A stretch of 64,000 nt of DNA from contig JAECYW010000006.1 of NCBI GenBank assembly GCA_023014335.1, positions 2,046,001-2,110,000 of the forward strand, read 5' to 3'. The notes under the pieces were generated by a model, which searched no databases, was not told the origin of the DNA, and worked only from the letters and a program-made list of their open reading frames with translations. A program made the position numbers and the translations under genes. This DNA is from Galerina marginata. Lineage: Eukaryota > Basidiomycota > Agaricomycetes > Agaricales > Galerinaceae. Below are positions 1-13,300 of this stretch, piece after piece (position 1 is the first letter of the stretch; each line of letters starts with the position of its first letter).

Positions 1-92
1 TCATCAATAAAAGCCAGCAAGGAAAGTACTCTTAGAGCTACGAACCTGGTCCCAGCAAATTTCTTTTCCAATCGCTTTAAACTTTATCTGGA

Positions 93-1013
93 ATGGCGAT
101 TCATTTCATCCTCCCAATACTCCTTGTCGGCGTCTGTCTGGCGCAAGACAGTAGCACGACCTCTAGCCTTGCTCAGCCAACAACTGGCACGACGCAGAAA
201 TTCTATTCCTCGACGTTCGTGAACCCGACGCCCCCGAATATACAATCGGAATTCCGAGCTAATTACATGCAGGTAAGATTAGTGCATCATGAACTATGTT
301 ATCAACTACTGACCTTGTCTACCAATCTCGACGGCTATAGCACAAGTTCGATGTCAATGTGAACCACATTGTCAGTGGATTCGTAAGTTGCGTTGTCCGA
401 GATAGTGTTTGTGAACCAGTAATCATCGTTGATTTTTCCTGTCGGATAGATTTATGTAAGCCCAAGCCAGCAGAAGATTCGAGCAGATGGTGCTAGCGAT
501 GGCTCGCTGGAAATCAGCATCTTCGATTTCAAGAACACCACAGCAAATGGTACTGTTGCGAACTCAGTCCTCTCTTTCGACAATGGAGCAACTGCAACCG
601 ACATGTTCTTCGTTTTTGTTCGTTCAGTTTGACCAAAAGAATAGCCCTCCTTGTTGATCAGTCCTGATTTTTAGCGTGGCGCCATTCGTCCAAATCGTCC
701 CGGATAATTTCTTGTCTCTGTCTAATGCTGTTTTTGCAGGAACCCAGATAGACGACTTGTATGGTCCTGTTGACACATGGACTTTCTCTGTAAGGCTGGA
801 TTAAGTCCTTGACACTAGAACGCACTGACGAACACGTTACCCTGTAGATGGGTAACAACCTTCAGATTACGTTCTTCCTAGGACTCCAGCGACACACTCG
901 TTCGATTTGATTTTGCGGCTTCCGACACGCTCCGCACTTTCACTACGACACGGTTCTTTAATATTATCCCAGGGCCAGTGAACGCGACCGTCTTTGACAC
1001 ATCTTGTCATTGA
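93..1013 (+). CDS. Secreted protein of unknown function, possibly frameshifted
   Basis: The reading frame opens with a signal peptide (MAIHFILPILLVGVCLAQ). Exons 93-272, 341-382 and 450 onward read through to about 615, with good GT-AG borders. They include a stretch reading HIVSGFIYVSPSQQKIRAD. Coding signal resumes at about 655 (VAPFVQIVPDNFLSL) and runs to 789. A canonical intron then spans about 790-846. The last part (DSSDTLVRFDFAA to ATVFDTSCH) ends at the TGA at 1011-1013. Between 847 and 881 the sequence reads MGNNLQITFFL and needs one base removed at about 881 to join the final frame. Alternatively the intron extends to 881 and this piece is lost. The junction at 615-655 is also unclear. 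The family looks like one of the basidiomycete secreted proteins of unknown role, but no named domain was recognised. It may be a young pseudogene. Confidence 0.5.
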
Positions 1014-4000
1014 TCCTGAGAAGCAAGAGAGATCAAGAGCCAGAAAAATGCGCGGTCGATGATGTTGGTTTTAAAAGGGACAGCAGTTGATTTCTTTCCA
1101 TAGGACTTGTTAAAAACCACATTGCATTTCTTGGATGTCTCGGAATATTGCTTGAAAATCTCAGAAAAGGAGGGCAATTAAGCTGGGACTCACCTGAGGA
1201 ACAAAGTAGATAAGTAGATTTCTACAACACGTCAGTGCCAGGTTTCAATTTTTTATCACGGAACCTACTAAGAGCCCTGCGAACAATGACTGCTAAGGAA
1301 AGAGTGGGGCTGATTGCCCAGAGCCGACCCATTTTCTGACCATGATCAGGTTGGACCAGGCGCAGATCATTCTGCCACAACACACAACAAGAGCCGTCAA
1401 CGCGTCACCGCGCACGAGACGTCTTTTGAACTTTCATCCACGGCTTCTGTTCCTCGTTTCGTATGTTCTGAGCACGGTCAATCTACTATGCGGCCTGGAC
1501 CTCATTGACAATGTCTGAAATATTCCCCAGTACCTGGGATATTAGAACCTGGCATAGAGAATAACAGGATCATGGCGCCTCACTGTTTGTACCAGGTGAA
1601 CAGTCGTCGACGTGGGCTCCCTCTAGCTAAGCCAAGTGGTGGAGCGCATCTGAGCACTGGGCCGATAGAAGGGGTCTGGGACATTTTGTTTTCAGGTGAG
1701 CCATAATACAATTTGGAACAGCTTGCGAACTCAGACCTGGACCCATTATGCTTTGCAGTTCAAAGCTTGGCTGTGCTCCTCTAAAGAACACTCATGGTAA
1801 TTCCAAGACTAATTGACTGGCCACTCATGCTCTGCACAAGGCCTGTCTGAGACTTTTTTTGACCTAGATGGAATCATGAACGGGAAAAGTCAAATCTTTA
1901 CATCGAAAGGACGGTCACACTTACTGCAAACCTCAAGTATCGTTGCTAACAAATATGAAAGTGAAATCTGCACGGACCCACTTTGGCGGAAGAAGTTGCG
2001 TCATAGGCACAATCTGAAAGCTTTCTAAGTATTGTGGGGTAGGCTTTCTGACAGGTTATGCCAGCTTAGTTTTGAGCTTATCACCGTACAAGGATCAACT
2101 CTTGATGATTGGGAAAGCAAATGATATTGTCTCTGGAATGGAATAGTCTAGCCAGGACTCCGCTCCCGTGACCAGGCCTTCAGCGATTGACTCTTCCTAG
2201 GTTGTGGTAAGAGACCGATGGCCGAAATTGTGGACCAACTAAACCAGCCGTCAGAGGGGTTGAGACAGGTAGGCCATCTACGAAGGTTCAGGCAGTAACT
2301 AAAAATGTACGAACCATAGGTCCAATTGCCGACGCAAAGTTCTTGCCCATCTTGCAGGACTGCAAAGTCAGATGTATGTCAGCACAATGACCATTCATTG
2401 AACTCCCTTTTCAAACATATCAGCTTGGGGCTCTAACATATTCTGGTGAAGTAGGAAGGTGCTCACCATGTCGCCTTCGTCAGTAACAAATCCTCATCCC
2501 CATCATCAACGATCCGTAACCTTTATCGCTAGGCCATAACCGAACAAACTCGTTCAGTTCATTCAAGAGAGCTGAGAGTTGGATCGTGTGCGAGGGCAGT
2601 AGCGGCGCATAATCATGGTCGGACATACTCCATTCCCATGGTAATGACCTTCAACGGTATTGCAAAGTATAAGAAGTAACCGAATCAAGGACAGCATCGA
2701 ACAGAGGACGCCCGACAAAGAAGATGTGACCGAGACACTCGCACGAGGGAACTAGACCAGGATGATAAAGACATACCAGTGTCCACGATCGACCGCCAGC
2801 CGTTGTGGATGGTAGTGCTAGGGTCAGAAGTGTGTAAGTTTATGTTGTTTGGACAGGCGAAGGAGTTCTAACACCTACCATTCTTGGGTACAGTCACAGC
2901 CCCGAGCCCGTTGACTGACGGTCCACCGCAACAAATGTGGGGGACATGACAGTGAAGAAGAGGCCTTCAACCCATCGATACGGTCTTTTATATGTGCGCA
3001 GTGCTCCACAAATACCCGTGTGTTCATGCTGTTGATACGAATACGCTTTCTGGAACACTCTGCTGCCCAATCGCTAGCCAGAACACCTGGATTTAGTTGT
3101 TAGAATACGGCGGCTTGGTAGCGGCACGGTGATTTTGCTAGTAAATGGCAAATGTTTTCCAGGTCGACACGAAGGTCGACACGAATTCGGCCAATGCACA
3201 GAGAAAACCCACAGGTGCCACCCAATGCAGACAGCCAATGAATGCCTTCTCCCAGCTGGCCCTCGAACGCGACTAACCTCTGGCCGCTCTTTCAGTGGGA
3301 GTCATCTTCCAGAAAATTTCAATGGAATATTATTTCAGACTGGGCTTTCGACGAAAAAAAAATAGAGTCGCCTTGACGTGTCTCCACCAACGCAAGGGAT
3401 CTCGTCTCAAGCCAACAGGACGCGACAAGACTCCTGAAAGTATCCCTAAAGTTCCTCACAGAGCCAACGAGCCGCAGATCCAGAAATCAAACCTCGCAAC
3501 TCGGGAAGTTGGGTAGATACCTTCCCGTCTAATCAGGAACTGGATATACTTATTTGCCATCGTCAGCTTTCAATAAAAGGTACGGCCGCAAAAGCAAGAT
3601 TTGGCTAATATTTTTGTAGTTCTCTCGGAGCGTTTATCACGCCCACCGAAGTATGCTACTTTCTTCCTTTCATTTTGTGGTCCATAACCGGACCATTCGA
3701 AAGTCATCTTGCGATGTCGTCTGTTCGATTGCTAACAGGTTCTACTTATATTTCGAGCACAGGAAGGTTAATGAGGTATCATCCACGACTGCGTTTCTGG
3801 TCAGCTCCTTGGTCCAAAACCGAAGACGAGCACATTTCAACTCAGTACTTGGTTGTGGTTATTGACAGCAAAAACAATCTGTGTATTATTCGTAATAAAA
3901 CGGTTGGAATATGCAAAAGCATTTAGTTGGTAGCTTTCAAGGACTGTAACGATGTAGAGCAAAAAAGAGAAGCATAATCAACAAGAGTGGCGATCGGTTA

Positions 4001-4252
4001 TCAGAATCCGGGGTTAGAAGTAGTGAGTTAGAAGTAATGAGTGTGCGTGATGTGAATGTACAGGTAATTCGGTGTCCAGCTCGCGAGCCCAGGTATCTGT
4101 GGTGTTGTTGGAAGTGGTATATGGGGAAGCGATAAGAGTAATAGCTAAGATCAAAATTCTGGAACCAAGATTGAACCATGATCACATAGAAAAATATTTT
4201 CGATCTAGAAAACGATAAGGAATGTGGAGTTCGGAAATTTTGAAAGCATCTT
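1014..4252. other. Intergenic, no gene recognised
   Basis: Only short open frames with no family resemblance or splice support are seen on either strand. A perfect 12-bp tandem duplication lies at 3161-3184. No terminal inverted repeats or transposase-like frames were noticed. Confidence 0.5.
3161..3184. repeat. 12-bp unit repeated twice in tandem
   Basis: The unit AGGTCGACACGA occurs twice head to tail with no mismatch. It lies in gene-free sequence and is probably a small slippage duplication. Confidence 0.9.
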
Positions 4253-7200
4253 TTACTCTTCCTCCTCCTCCAGGACATTGTGGAGAGGTGCGCCGTGTTG
4301 ATAACGAGCGGGGCTGTTTCGGCCGGTCTCTTCAAGAGGAATGCGGGGAAGGTCGATCAACGTCGGTTCAGGGGGAGACGGGTTAGGCGACCCTTTAGGT
4401 GAAGGCGTTAGTAGAGGAACCTGAGGAAGAGGAGAGCTGGATTGGAGAGAAGTAGTGCGAATAGGAAGACGAGAAGGTGCAAGGGGTGCGATGACGATTG
4501 GGACAGGGTTAAGAGGAACAGCGGGTTTGGGCGACGGTGCCACGTTCGCGTTCGCGGTACATTTCGATGAGCGTAGCAGTTTTGCTTGGGGTTACAGGCA
4601 GCCCACTTTGTCCGTTGCTCGGAGCCGGTGGTGCTGGGAAGTTTTCAGATTTAACCTCAGGTGAGCGGTTCAGAGCTGACATGGTCGATTTTGCAGGGAC
4701 AAGGGGAGATGGTTCATAGATGGTAGGCTGAACAGGAGCCGCAACAGGGGGAATCGGAAGAGGACGTACTTCAGGAGCTCCGTATAAGCGTTCATCGTTG
4801 TCCTCGTCTTCTTCGTCGCTTTCGTCTTTGGCAAGCTTAGCCCGAATATTTTCTTCATCAATCACGGATTGTGTTGCAGCCTTGCGTCGTTCGGGATGAA
4901 TATCGAAGTAGCCAACGCGACGTTGATGCCTCGCCATTTGGCGAGCGTTTAGGGCACCGATTTCTGGAGGGCTAATGTCGTCGCCACGCTCTAGAGATTC
5001 GTCGTAGGGCAAGCCACCAGCGTCACTCTCATCTGTGTCATCACTGCGGGCATTGCTCGTCCTGGGTACAGTTTCTACCTCGTCAATATCTAGGTCTTTG
5101 TAATGTTGGTCCATGCCGTAGTCTTGGTCAACACGTTCCATCATGCTGGGTGGAGATAGAGATCTGTCCCGAACAGATGCCAAAACTTGAGCCACCTCCA
5201 AGCTTGCGATGTCAGGATCAGAGTGCCTGGTACGAGGTCCTCGTTTTCTATCGGGAAGTTCGGCATCCTGGCCGCCAAATCTACGGCTCTGGCTGCCCAC
5301 CAAGATATCCACCCAAGCGTCGGTGCTTGACTCTCGACGTTTCTGCTTGACGTCCTCCGGCTCATCTAGGGTTACCGCTTTCATCGTCGTCACTATAGCT
5401 GGCCATCCTGGTCTGGAATTCAACAGTTGAATACTCGGCTGGGATCATGGACTTCCTATTTGAACCAGGAGAGGTGGGCAGTCTAAACAGAGACTTCTTG
5501 ATGGATGGCGAGGCCGTCGAATCAGAGTGCATTTCTTCACTCCTTGGACCAGGCTGAAGCTCCGATTCGGAAGGTTTTAAAGGAAGAGGAGGGGTCTTTG
5601 TAATCATTGGTACTGGAACTGGCGGACGGTATTCTGTAGGAGCGGTCGATATCGTAGACTGTACCCGAGTTGGTGTATTACTCTTGGCATTGAACGACAG
5701 GACCTTGGTGGAGGTCGTCCCGTGGAGAAGGGTTTCAAATTCGACTTCACGATACGACGGACTGTGAGGAACGTGGCCAACGATGTAGGGCCGGCCATTG
5801 AGTGTAGGGGCTTGCTTCCACTGCTTTTTCCCTGAGGCGGAGAAGAGAGAGGGCAAGCGACGTCGGCTTGAAGACTTGACAGCCAGTTGCTCGCGATATT
5901 CCAAAGGGACAAACTCTTCGAATAAGAGAAGGGCGGTGGCTGTGCGGGGATCTGACCCCCCAGAGGCTGTTGTCCGAGATGGAGGCAAAGACTTGTATTC
6001 AACCTGAAGCCTGTCAGCTACGCTATGCGCGAAAGATGAAAGGCGGTAATTACCAAGGCCCAGTTACAATCCCTGTCCAACATCTCACCCCTTTCTAGGT
6101 CCATCCAGCCTCCGCCGTAGATAAGGTCGCAGAAGACGTCAATGAAAGCCTCTTCAATAACTTCTTCGCTTCCAATGACTGGCTCCGTGTCCCACCCGAA
6201 GGCTGGCAATGCCCTCTGGGTTTTCTTTAATTTCTTACTTATTTCGGCGTTTTGAGCAGGCCATGATGAAATAGTGTTAGCAAGCGGAGTGCTAAATTGA
6301 AGCGTAGCACTCAAAGGTGCATCCATTCGAGAGAAGCCGGCTGAGGAAAAGTCATTCCACGATAGAGTCTGACGCTTTAGCCGTTCGCTCCTGATATGAT
6401 CGTTGAGTACGTAGAGCCGAATACATTTAATGTATGACGACTTACAGTCCTTGCACTCTCTGTTAAGTCAAACTGGAGCTTTTTTTCATCGCCGAGACCG
6501 CTGAAGCCCATTGACTCGAATTCTCCCCATTTAAGATCGGTCAAACTTCTGAACCTATCTTCGCCTTCTCTGGCACCTATGCCGAAATAATCTGGATCTG
6601 GATGGAGAGATGGGCTGGCACTTGATGACGACGTCGCGGACATATGGGATGAGGCGGACTGAGATGTCCTCAGTCCGGGCCCGACACCAGGTGCGACATC
6701 AGGATGGAAATTGGATGGCAGATCCATGCGCTTCTTATACCCCTCTGAATAACGAGGAGCCAGCTTCAGAGTCGCTGGAGCTATCCTATCCCATTCTTTA
6801 GAGCCTGCCAGACCTTTGATGATATTTGATCCAGGAGGCCTGTACGCCCAAGTGGAAGCTGTCTTAACTAGGTCGGGAGAATACATCCTGACGTTCCTGC
6901 GTACGCTTAGAACTCGGACTGTTCGAGCTCCTCGTCGAGGCTGGGGTTTCTTCTGCTCAAGCGGAAGCATGGCAGGGTATCCTTTGATCCACTCTTTAAG
7001 TCGAACAGGTACGCCAAGAGATGAGGCACTTGCTGAGGGGTTGTTGAGTACGCCTGTAGTAGAGACGGACAGGCGAGGTGTGTCTTGCCATCTGACAAAT
7101 GCAAGGATAAGATGTTCCATTGCATTGACGGCGCGTAGATAATGGATATAAGCATGGTGAAAAGCGAGGGTGGCAGGGCCAAGACCAAAGAAAAGGGGCC

Positions 7201-8177
7201 CAAACAATGGTGAGAGTGTGGGGGGAGTGTGTCCAGACGATGTGCTATTGGCAACAAGGCGTGCGAGAAGGGAAAGCAGTCGGATAATGACGGCTTGGAG
7301 CGGAGGTACCAATTCAGGTAAAAACTTTGTAGCGAAATGGGTGGCAGGGTATCCGAGAGCTAGAGAATGTAGGTTAGTACTTTATCCGAACAAGGGATGT
7401 GATTAAAAGCAAGTGATCGAACGAAGACGACAAAATGACAGGTACTGTCGAAAAGTGATAATACATACCTGTTTCTGAATCTCGGAATTCAACATATTGC
7501 TCCCATGATACCAGTCCTCGAACATCCTGGCCACCAACAGATCTGATGACACGGGCAAGTCCCCATCGCAGGCACATTCCCAGCTCATGAGGACCCGCGA
7601 ACCTAGCCTCTTCTCTCCATTTTGCCTCTGCCTCCTGGGCTCTCTGACCAGAGATCAGCTCACAGGTGTTGAGGAAACTTTGAACTAATCGTTTGATAGC
7701 AGACGACGAAATGTCCAGCGCAGTCGTAGAAAAAATGAATGGAGTGGTAATGCCGCCTCGCGTCTCTAGCTCCTCTGATATGACCTCTACCAGCCGCTCG
7801 ACTTGCTCAAGTCCTAAAACGACATGCCTTTCGTAGGAGAGGTAGCCATAGTCGTGCTCCTTGAGGTATTCCGTGGCACCGCCGTCATTTCGCGGCTTTT
7901 CGAGGTTTAGAGGTAGAAAGGCGCCGTCAGGGAAAATGGACTCTGGGAGTTGCTCAGACTCATCCTGACCGGAAGGAAGAGTCTTAGAGCGTTTCTGGTC
8001 CTTCTTTTTGTCCTTTTTCGAAGATGGGGGGCTTAAAGTGCCACCACGAGTCGACTGCCGGCTCGACACCCGTCCAAACTCATCAGAGGGTCCAAGTCCG
8101 CTGTTCTCATCCGAGGTAAAGAAATTCTTCTTGCCAGTAGTCGAGGTGGTGCGGGCGCGAGAAAATAGACTGGGCAT
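4253..8177 (-). CDS. Msb1/Mug8-domain protein (cell polarity, Rho signalling)
   Basis: The N-terminus (MPSLFSRARTTSTTGKKNFF), the following DEFGRVSSR motif and the long helical region after it match the fungal Msb1/Mug8 family. Yeast Msb1 works with Cdc42/Rho1 in bud growth; that role is carried over by family only. Exons: 7469-8177, 6446-7369, 6054-6390, then 6010 to 4253. The C-terminal third is Pro/Ser-rich and disordered, has a TLIEMYRERERG motif and ends in a HGAPLHNVLEEEEE tail. The last exon changes frame twice, near 5373 and near 4540. Each needs one base omitted, and no usable intron was found at either place. With both bases omitted the exons sum to exactly 1,242 codons. The start at 8177 was chosen because it begins the family-like MPSLFSRA segment; an upstream in-frame ATG at 8312 exists. 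Confidence 0.85.
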
Positions 8178-8618
8178 CGGGTTGAACGATGGGAGGGGGG
8201 GCAACGAAAGAGTCCAGTGAGTCGTTAACAACGACAGGATCAGGGGTACCGGCAATTCCCGCGCTCTCTGACCTGGAATTTGCCCTGACGAAGATTGCAA
8301 GTCGACCTGCAAATGTTCTTCCAGTCAGCGGAACGCAAACAACATGCAGGAAACTTGTAAGAATGGAGGGGAAATTCACTTTCTCGTTCTTATAAAGTAT
8401 ATAGACGGAACCACTCAAACATCGGTGTTAAGTGAAACTCATCATGATATTTTCAATCCAACAGCCTGAGAGGCGATTACAGCTCGAAGTACGGAAGGAT
8501 CGGACATTAGACCAGACGCTGTCCAAAGCTCTGCCTTGGACAGTCGACAGTAGTTGAACGGCGTATATAAAGCTCCGATGACAGGAAAACACAGCACTGC
8601 CACATAGCACTGGACTGG
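8178..8618. other. Upstream region of the Msb1-type gene
   Basis: This short gap separates two minus-strand genes. On the minus strand a TATA-like stretch (reading TATATACTTTATAA) lies near 8391-8404, about 215 bp before the ATG of the downstream gene. It is a weak promoter candidate by sequence only. Confidence 0.35.
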
Positions 8619-9552
8619 TTATTTGTAGGCTGGCAATGTCGGGGTGAGAGAAGAAATAGATGCTGGTCGCTCTTTAATCCTGTCCTTGAGCCTGTCGCCA
8701 GCTAGGAGAGGCCTAGGGAATCCACTGCTCACAAAGGCTGTTTTCGGAGGTGCAGGACCTACCCCCTGCGGATTTGGTATGACCATCAGTATCGGACGTT
8801 CACTTGAAACAGTAAACAACTTACAGGAGAGAACGGATACGGCTGGTTAGGGAAGGTGACTTGCGAAACAGGAGCCGTGTAGGTTTGCTGGTTTGCGTAA
8901 TAAGGATTGTGATTGTAGGTCGTAGCAGGATACATGGGCCCAGTCATTGGCGGCTGGGGGCTGAGGCGACCTTCTTGGTGTCCGTTCATATTTGCGCTGT
9001 AAACAGGGGATGGTCCTGAAGTGGGGTCGTAGGAAGTCGCAATTATGGTCGGCGGGCCATCTACTTGACTGGCCTCTACATTATATTCTTTCTCCGAGGT
9101 TGCTGAAGCACGTCGATTTCGTACAATGCAAACTGCCAATGTAGCGAGTAAGACCAAAACAAAGACTAGAAATTATGCGATGAATCAGCCCCAATGTTGT
9201 ATTGATTAACGACCAAAGCTTACAACAAGCGAGAGCGACTGCAATTCTGGTTCCTCTTGCAACTTTGTCTTTGCAAACCTCTTGGCCTTGCCTTGAAAAA
9301 TAAGATTGGTAATAAATCAACATTTGAAAGACGACGAAAGAAGATCAAAGAAAGGGAAACGGTGAATATGGAGGCAAGCTTTGCATCGACGATTTCTCGG
9401 CAGGGAAGAATGAACAAAGTTGCGCAGCAAAGATATATAACATCTTGGATGCCAGAGACTTACGCATCCTTTGAACAAGACATCCAGCTCAAGGGCCCAG
9501 CAATTGCTGACGGCAAAAACGAGAAAGCCAATAATCCCAATGGGACAAACAT
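8619..9552 (-). CDS. Single-pass type I membrane protein, unknown function
   Basis: Four exons (9464-9552, 9224-9291, 8825-9165, 8619-8765) with GT-AG borders sum to 645 nt, giving 214 residues. A signal peptide (MFVPLGLLAFSFLPSAIAG) is followed by a short extracellular piece with two cysteines (SWMSCSKDAQGQEVCKDK). A transmembrane helix (IAVALACFFVLVLLATLAVC) and a basic stop-transfer RNRR come next, at about residues 45-70. The cytoplasmic tail is rich in Pro, Tyr, Gln and Asn and ends at LPTLPAYK. This topology recalls small fungal membrane proteins with a cysteine pair outside and a disordered tail inside. No named family was recognised, and nothing nearby suggests a pathway. Confidence 0.8.
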
Positions 9553-10318
9553 AGCAGAATCTACCGGAAAAATTGTGAGTCAGTGACGGAACTAACCCAA
9601 CCATCGCATTAGAAGGCCCATTAGAATCTACGCACTATCGAGCATATTTCTCGTAGAAACCAGGTTAGTAATCCCCGATCGGATTTAGTAGGTGCGTGTA
9701 GGCGTAAAGTCGTACAGGTGTCGTTACTGGAATTTTATAGTCGATGATGAGTCGATGTATGGTGCTCCGCTGGCCAGCAGACGGAGAGTATAGAGTGTTC
9801 GATGAGTGTATGAGGTCAACTCGAGGGAACAGTCACAACATTTGTCGAGATCAATACAACTCATGGATGACTAAGCAGTTGTTGATGGGCTGGTTGTCCC
9901 TGGCACAGCTCTGAGCTAACAGCTAAAGGCAGTGCTCCTGCGTGCTCCAGGCTCCCGCTCCTGCTCAAAGACATTCCTGCGACAGAAAGTGGGGCTACGA
10001 TATTTTTTATGTTGGCCTCTTACAGTAAAGGGTAGGTTTGTTGATGGACTCGGGTCTCAAATAGTGGGTTGTCAACAGATCATAGGTAGACACTAACCCT
10101 CGAATTCAAGTTATTTGCATTTAATGTGTTCTCAATGACGTTGGACAGCGTTTCGACAAAAAGCCCTAATGATGATAGAGAAATTGTATATTGTAGAACT
10201 ATTATACATCGCCTAGGTAGAAGTGGGGTTGCGCATCGTCAATACAACATTAAGTGGTCAAGCACAATATTAACTCCAGGTGCGTGGACTGCAAAGCAGT
10301 GGTCAGTGTCAAAGATTA
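9553..10318. other. Intergenic, no gene recognised
   Basis: About 770 bp between the membrane-protein start and the transporter stop, both on the minus strand. Open frames are short and lack splice support. It presumably holds the 5' region of the membrane-protein gene and the 3' UTR of the transporter. Confidence 0.5.
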
Positions 10319-13300
10319 CTATGCCACAGTATTGAAGCTCACCCAAAGAAAGTCGCCTTTTGCAGCCTTGAGGAGAGGTGTCCCTGCGTTATCCGCAGTG
10401 TTGAATGGTACACTATGAATGCAGTGGTTAGGTCGTTGCCAGCAGCAGAAATAGAAGGTGACTTACGTGTTGCCCCACCAAACCTGGATGGTGTCAATGC
10501 CAATGGTGCCGTTCTTGGGGTATTGGAGGATAAAGAAGATCAACACAGCACTGATCGCAACACCAGAATCCAGCGCGGCAGACAGGACGTAGTTGTATTT
10601 GGTCCACCAAGAGAAATGACGCCTTCGGATAACATATTGGAAGATGAATCCGACGATGGCCCAGGGTACGTAGTTGACAGCGCTGGCGGGGGGGATGGCA
10701 CCAGTTCCAGAGAAAATGACGGGGAAGCTAAGAGCAAACGTGTGATAAGAATTTTAAACACTTCACGATGAAAAGAAATACGGACTTAAGGTAGCGGAGC
10801 CAGCTGTTGGGGAACTTCAAGCTGAGGAAGTACGTGACGGCAGGGCAAATGATGCCAATGAGGAAGAATAGGCAAAGAGCTTAAACGGGTCTTAGAAGAA
10901 TCGCAGCAGGGAGTATAAGAAGGATCGCTTACCATAGTACACCTGTCCCTTGGAGAACTGGCGGGCTGGGCCAATGACTCCCCAGATGATGCTAGCCGTG
11001 CCGAAGACTTCAGTCGATGGGCAAATGAAGCCATCCTTCTGCGCGGGATCACACATATCGGGAATATTGGTGAACATCCAGGCTTGTACACCAAGTTGGA
11101 CGGTTCCAGCAATGACGGTGGCGACAACCTGACTCCAGAACATAGCCCTAAAATAAAATGGTCAGGAGTCGACAACATTTCTTAGAAATGGTAACATACC
11201 TGGGAGGAATCTTCATGTAATGGCCGAGTTTGAAGTCGGATGTGAAGGTCAACGCCTGGGCCATGGTAATATAGCCCCAAGTCTTGAACATCATCATGGC
11301 GACGGGGCGTCCAGGAAGGGCGTAGCCAATGATCAGCTCGGTAATAACGTTCAAGCCAACTTGTTGATTCGTGATGGCCTGGATCATTCCAATAGGGATG
11401 ACGTAGAAGAAAGCTATCGAGGAGGGGAGTCAATATATGTACAGTCGAGCCAACAACGAAAGCAACCTACCGATCACCAGAGCAAGGATGAACCATTGGC
11501 TGAACAGAAGAGTTAGACGCGCTCAAATTCATTACAAGTCAGTAAAACTTACACAGGGAACTTGGTCTCCCAGACCTCAATCGAGATAACACCGAATGCA
11601 AACATGGCCACTAAAACATATCATTAATGTCGTGCAGCCAAAAAGGAACTGGAATGCGCTTACGGAAAATGGTCACATACCACCATTCAGGGACCTGAGG
11701 ATAGCGAGCCATCAACCGAGCATGGATATCAGGTTGTTCGTGCATGGCACGACGAGACTGTGTCCAGATTTGCTTGCGGAAATAGAGGAACGCATGGGTG
11801 AGAGTGGCGGTGATGGAAGCGAAGGAGAGTCCGTAGGAGATGGCGAAAGTCGTGGAAATGAACAACGGGCTGTATGCTGTGTATTCGGCTTCGTTGAAGG
11901 TGGCGTCTGGGTTCGTAATGCGGGTGACGTTGTAGCGTTTACCAGTGTTGTCGTAAGAAGTGCGGGAGGAGATCGGCATGAACTTTCCGTACCAGGTGTT
12001 CGTGTACTGGAAAACGAATACAGTTTAGTGCGCCGCTTAATTTCAGCTAGACCGTAAGAACTTACGTGGAGAACCGGTGTGAGGAACCAGAAGAAGAACA
12101 CAAATCCGGCCATGATGTTAGCCTCAGCCCACCAGGGAGTGGCGAGGGGGGATCCAATGTAGGCAATCTGGGCCCAATCGAAGGTGATAAGACTCATTCC
12201 CATACCGTGGACGTATCCGAACATCTCGTTGACAACGATGTTCTCGGGGGCGATCCAGCAGACCCAGGAGAAGTAGCTGAGTGCTTGGAAGAGATATCCA
12301 GGGAAGAGGTACCAAACAGCGGAGGCAGCAAAGGCGTAGAAGAAGAAACGCTCTCGGCTGAGACCACCACGGTTACCCACACCAGCATAAGTTTGCGCAT
12401 GTAGGGTGTTGAAAAGGGCGCAAGTAACCAAATTCGTTGGCCAGACTAGGGAAATATATTAATATTACAAAAGAAACAAAAAAGGAAGGGGGACTCACTC
12501 ATAGAAGGCGGTTGCACCAAGAAGCGGCGAGCAATGCCTCCAATCGAGAAACCAATGAGCTGGGTGGACATAACAACCATCCATTGATCTGAGGGAAATT
12601 GTAAGACGATGATCGTTCAACTGGGAAAATTGACTTACAGCTGAAGTTGTAGGTCTGGTTATAGAACACTCTCTGGACGGCTACAATATCCGTAGCGTAT
12701 GCGCTGCCTGCACCAACGGATGCCATGATGGTGGCCAAAACATGCTCCTTGATTGTGAACGGGCCGGGGTTGAGGGCGACGCCGAAAATGCTGATGTTGG
12801 GCACAAGGCGAGCCCAAGCTCTGCCTATGGGGAAAATCAAAAGTTGGGCGACGATCTAGTTTAAGTGTCAGAATAAATTTCGACGCAAAGGCTGATACGA
12901 GTGTAAGCTTACCCCTGAGACGGAGACAGAGGGGTAACGGAAGAAGAAGAACTGGTTAAGGCCGGGGATAATGATAGCCCAGACTAAACCAAGAACCCAA
13001 GCCCGAAGGGTGTTCACAGGAATGTCGGGGTCATCTGTGTTGGCGACGGCGGACCGGACTTCGGGATACGGAGAATCGTCCTCTGATAGAAGAGTAAGAA
13101 ACCAAAGAAAAAAGCAAAGTAAAAACATTACCTAGGATCCCAGCCAGTGCAGCTTCCTTATCCATGTTGGGATCATCGAAGTCGGGCAGAGCAAGCGCCG
13201 CGACGTCAGCTGTGGGGTATTTAGTACTGTATAGCGAAGAAGAAAGAGAAAGAATTTCGTACCTTGTTCGCCTTTCTCGACGTCGGTCGACTCAGTTTCA

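Noticed and set aside
1014..4252. Possible transposon in the 3.2-kb gene-free stretch
   Set aside because: No transposase, reverse transcriptase or terminal repeats could be recognised by eye.
11596..12404. Plus-strand frames of 153 and 112 codons
   Set aside because: They are antisense to exons of the peptide transporter, whose minus-strand frame carries clear family motifs.
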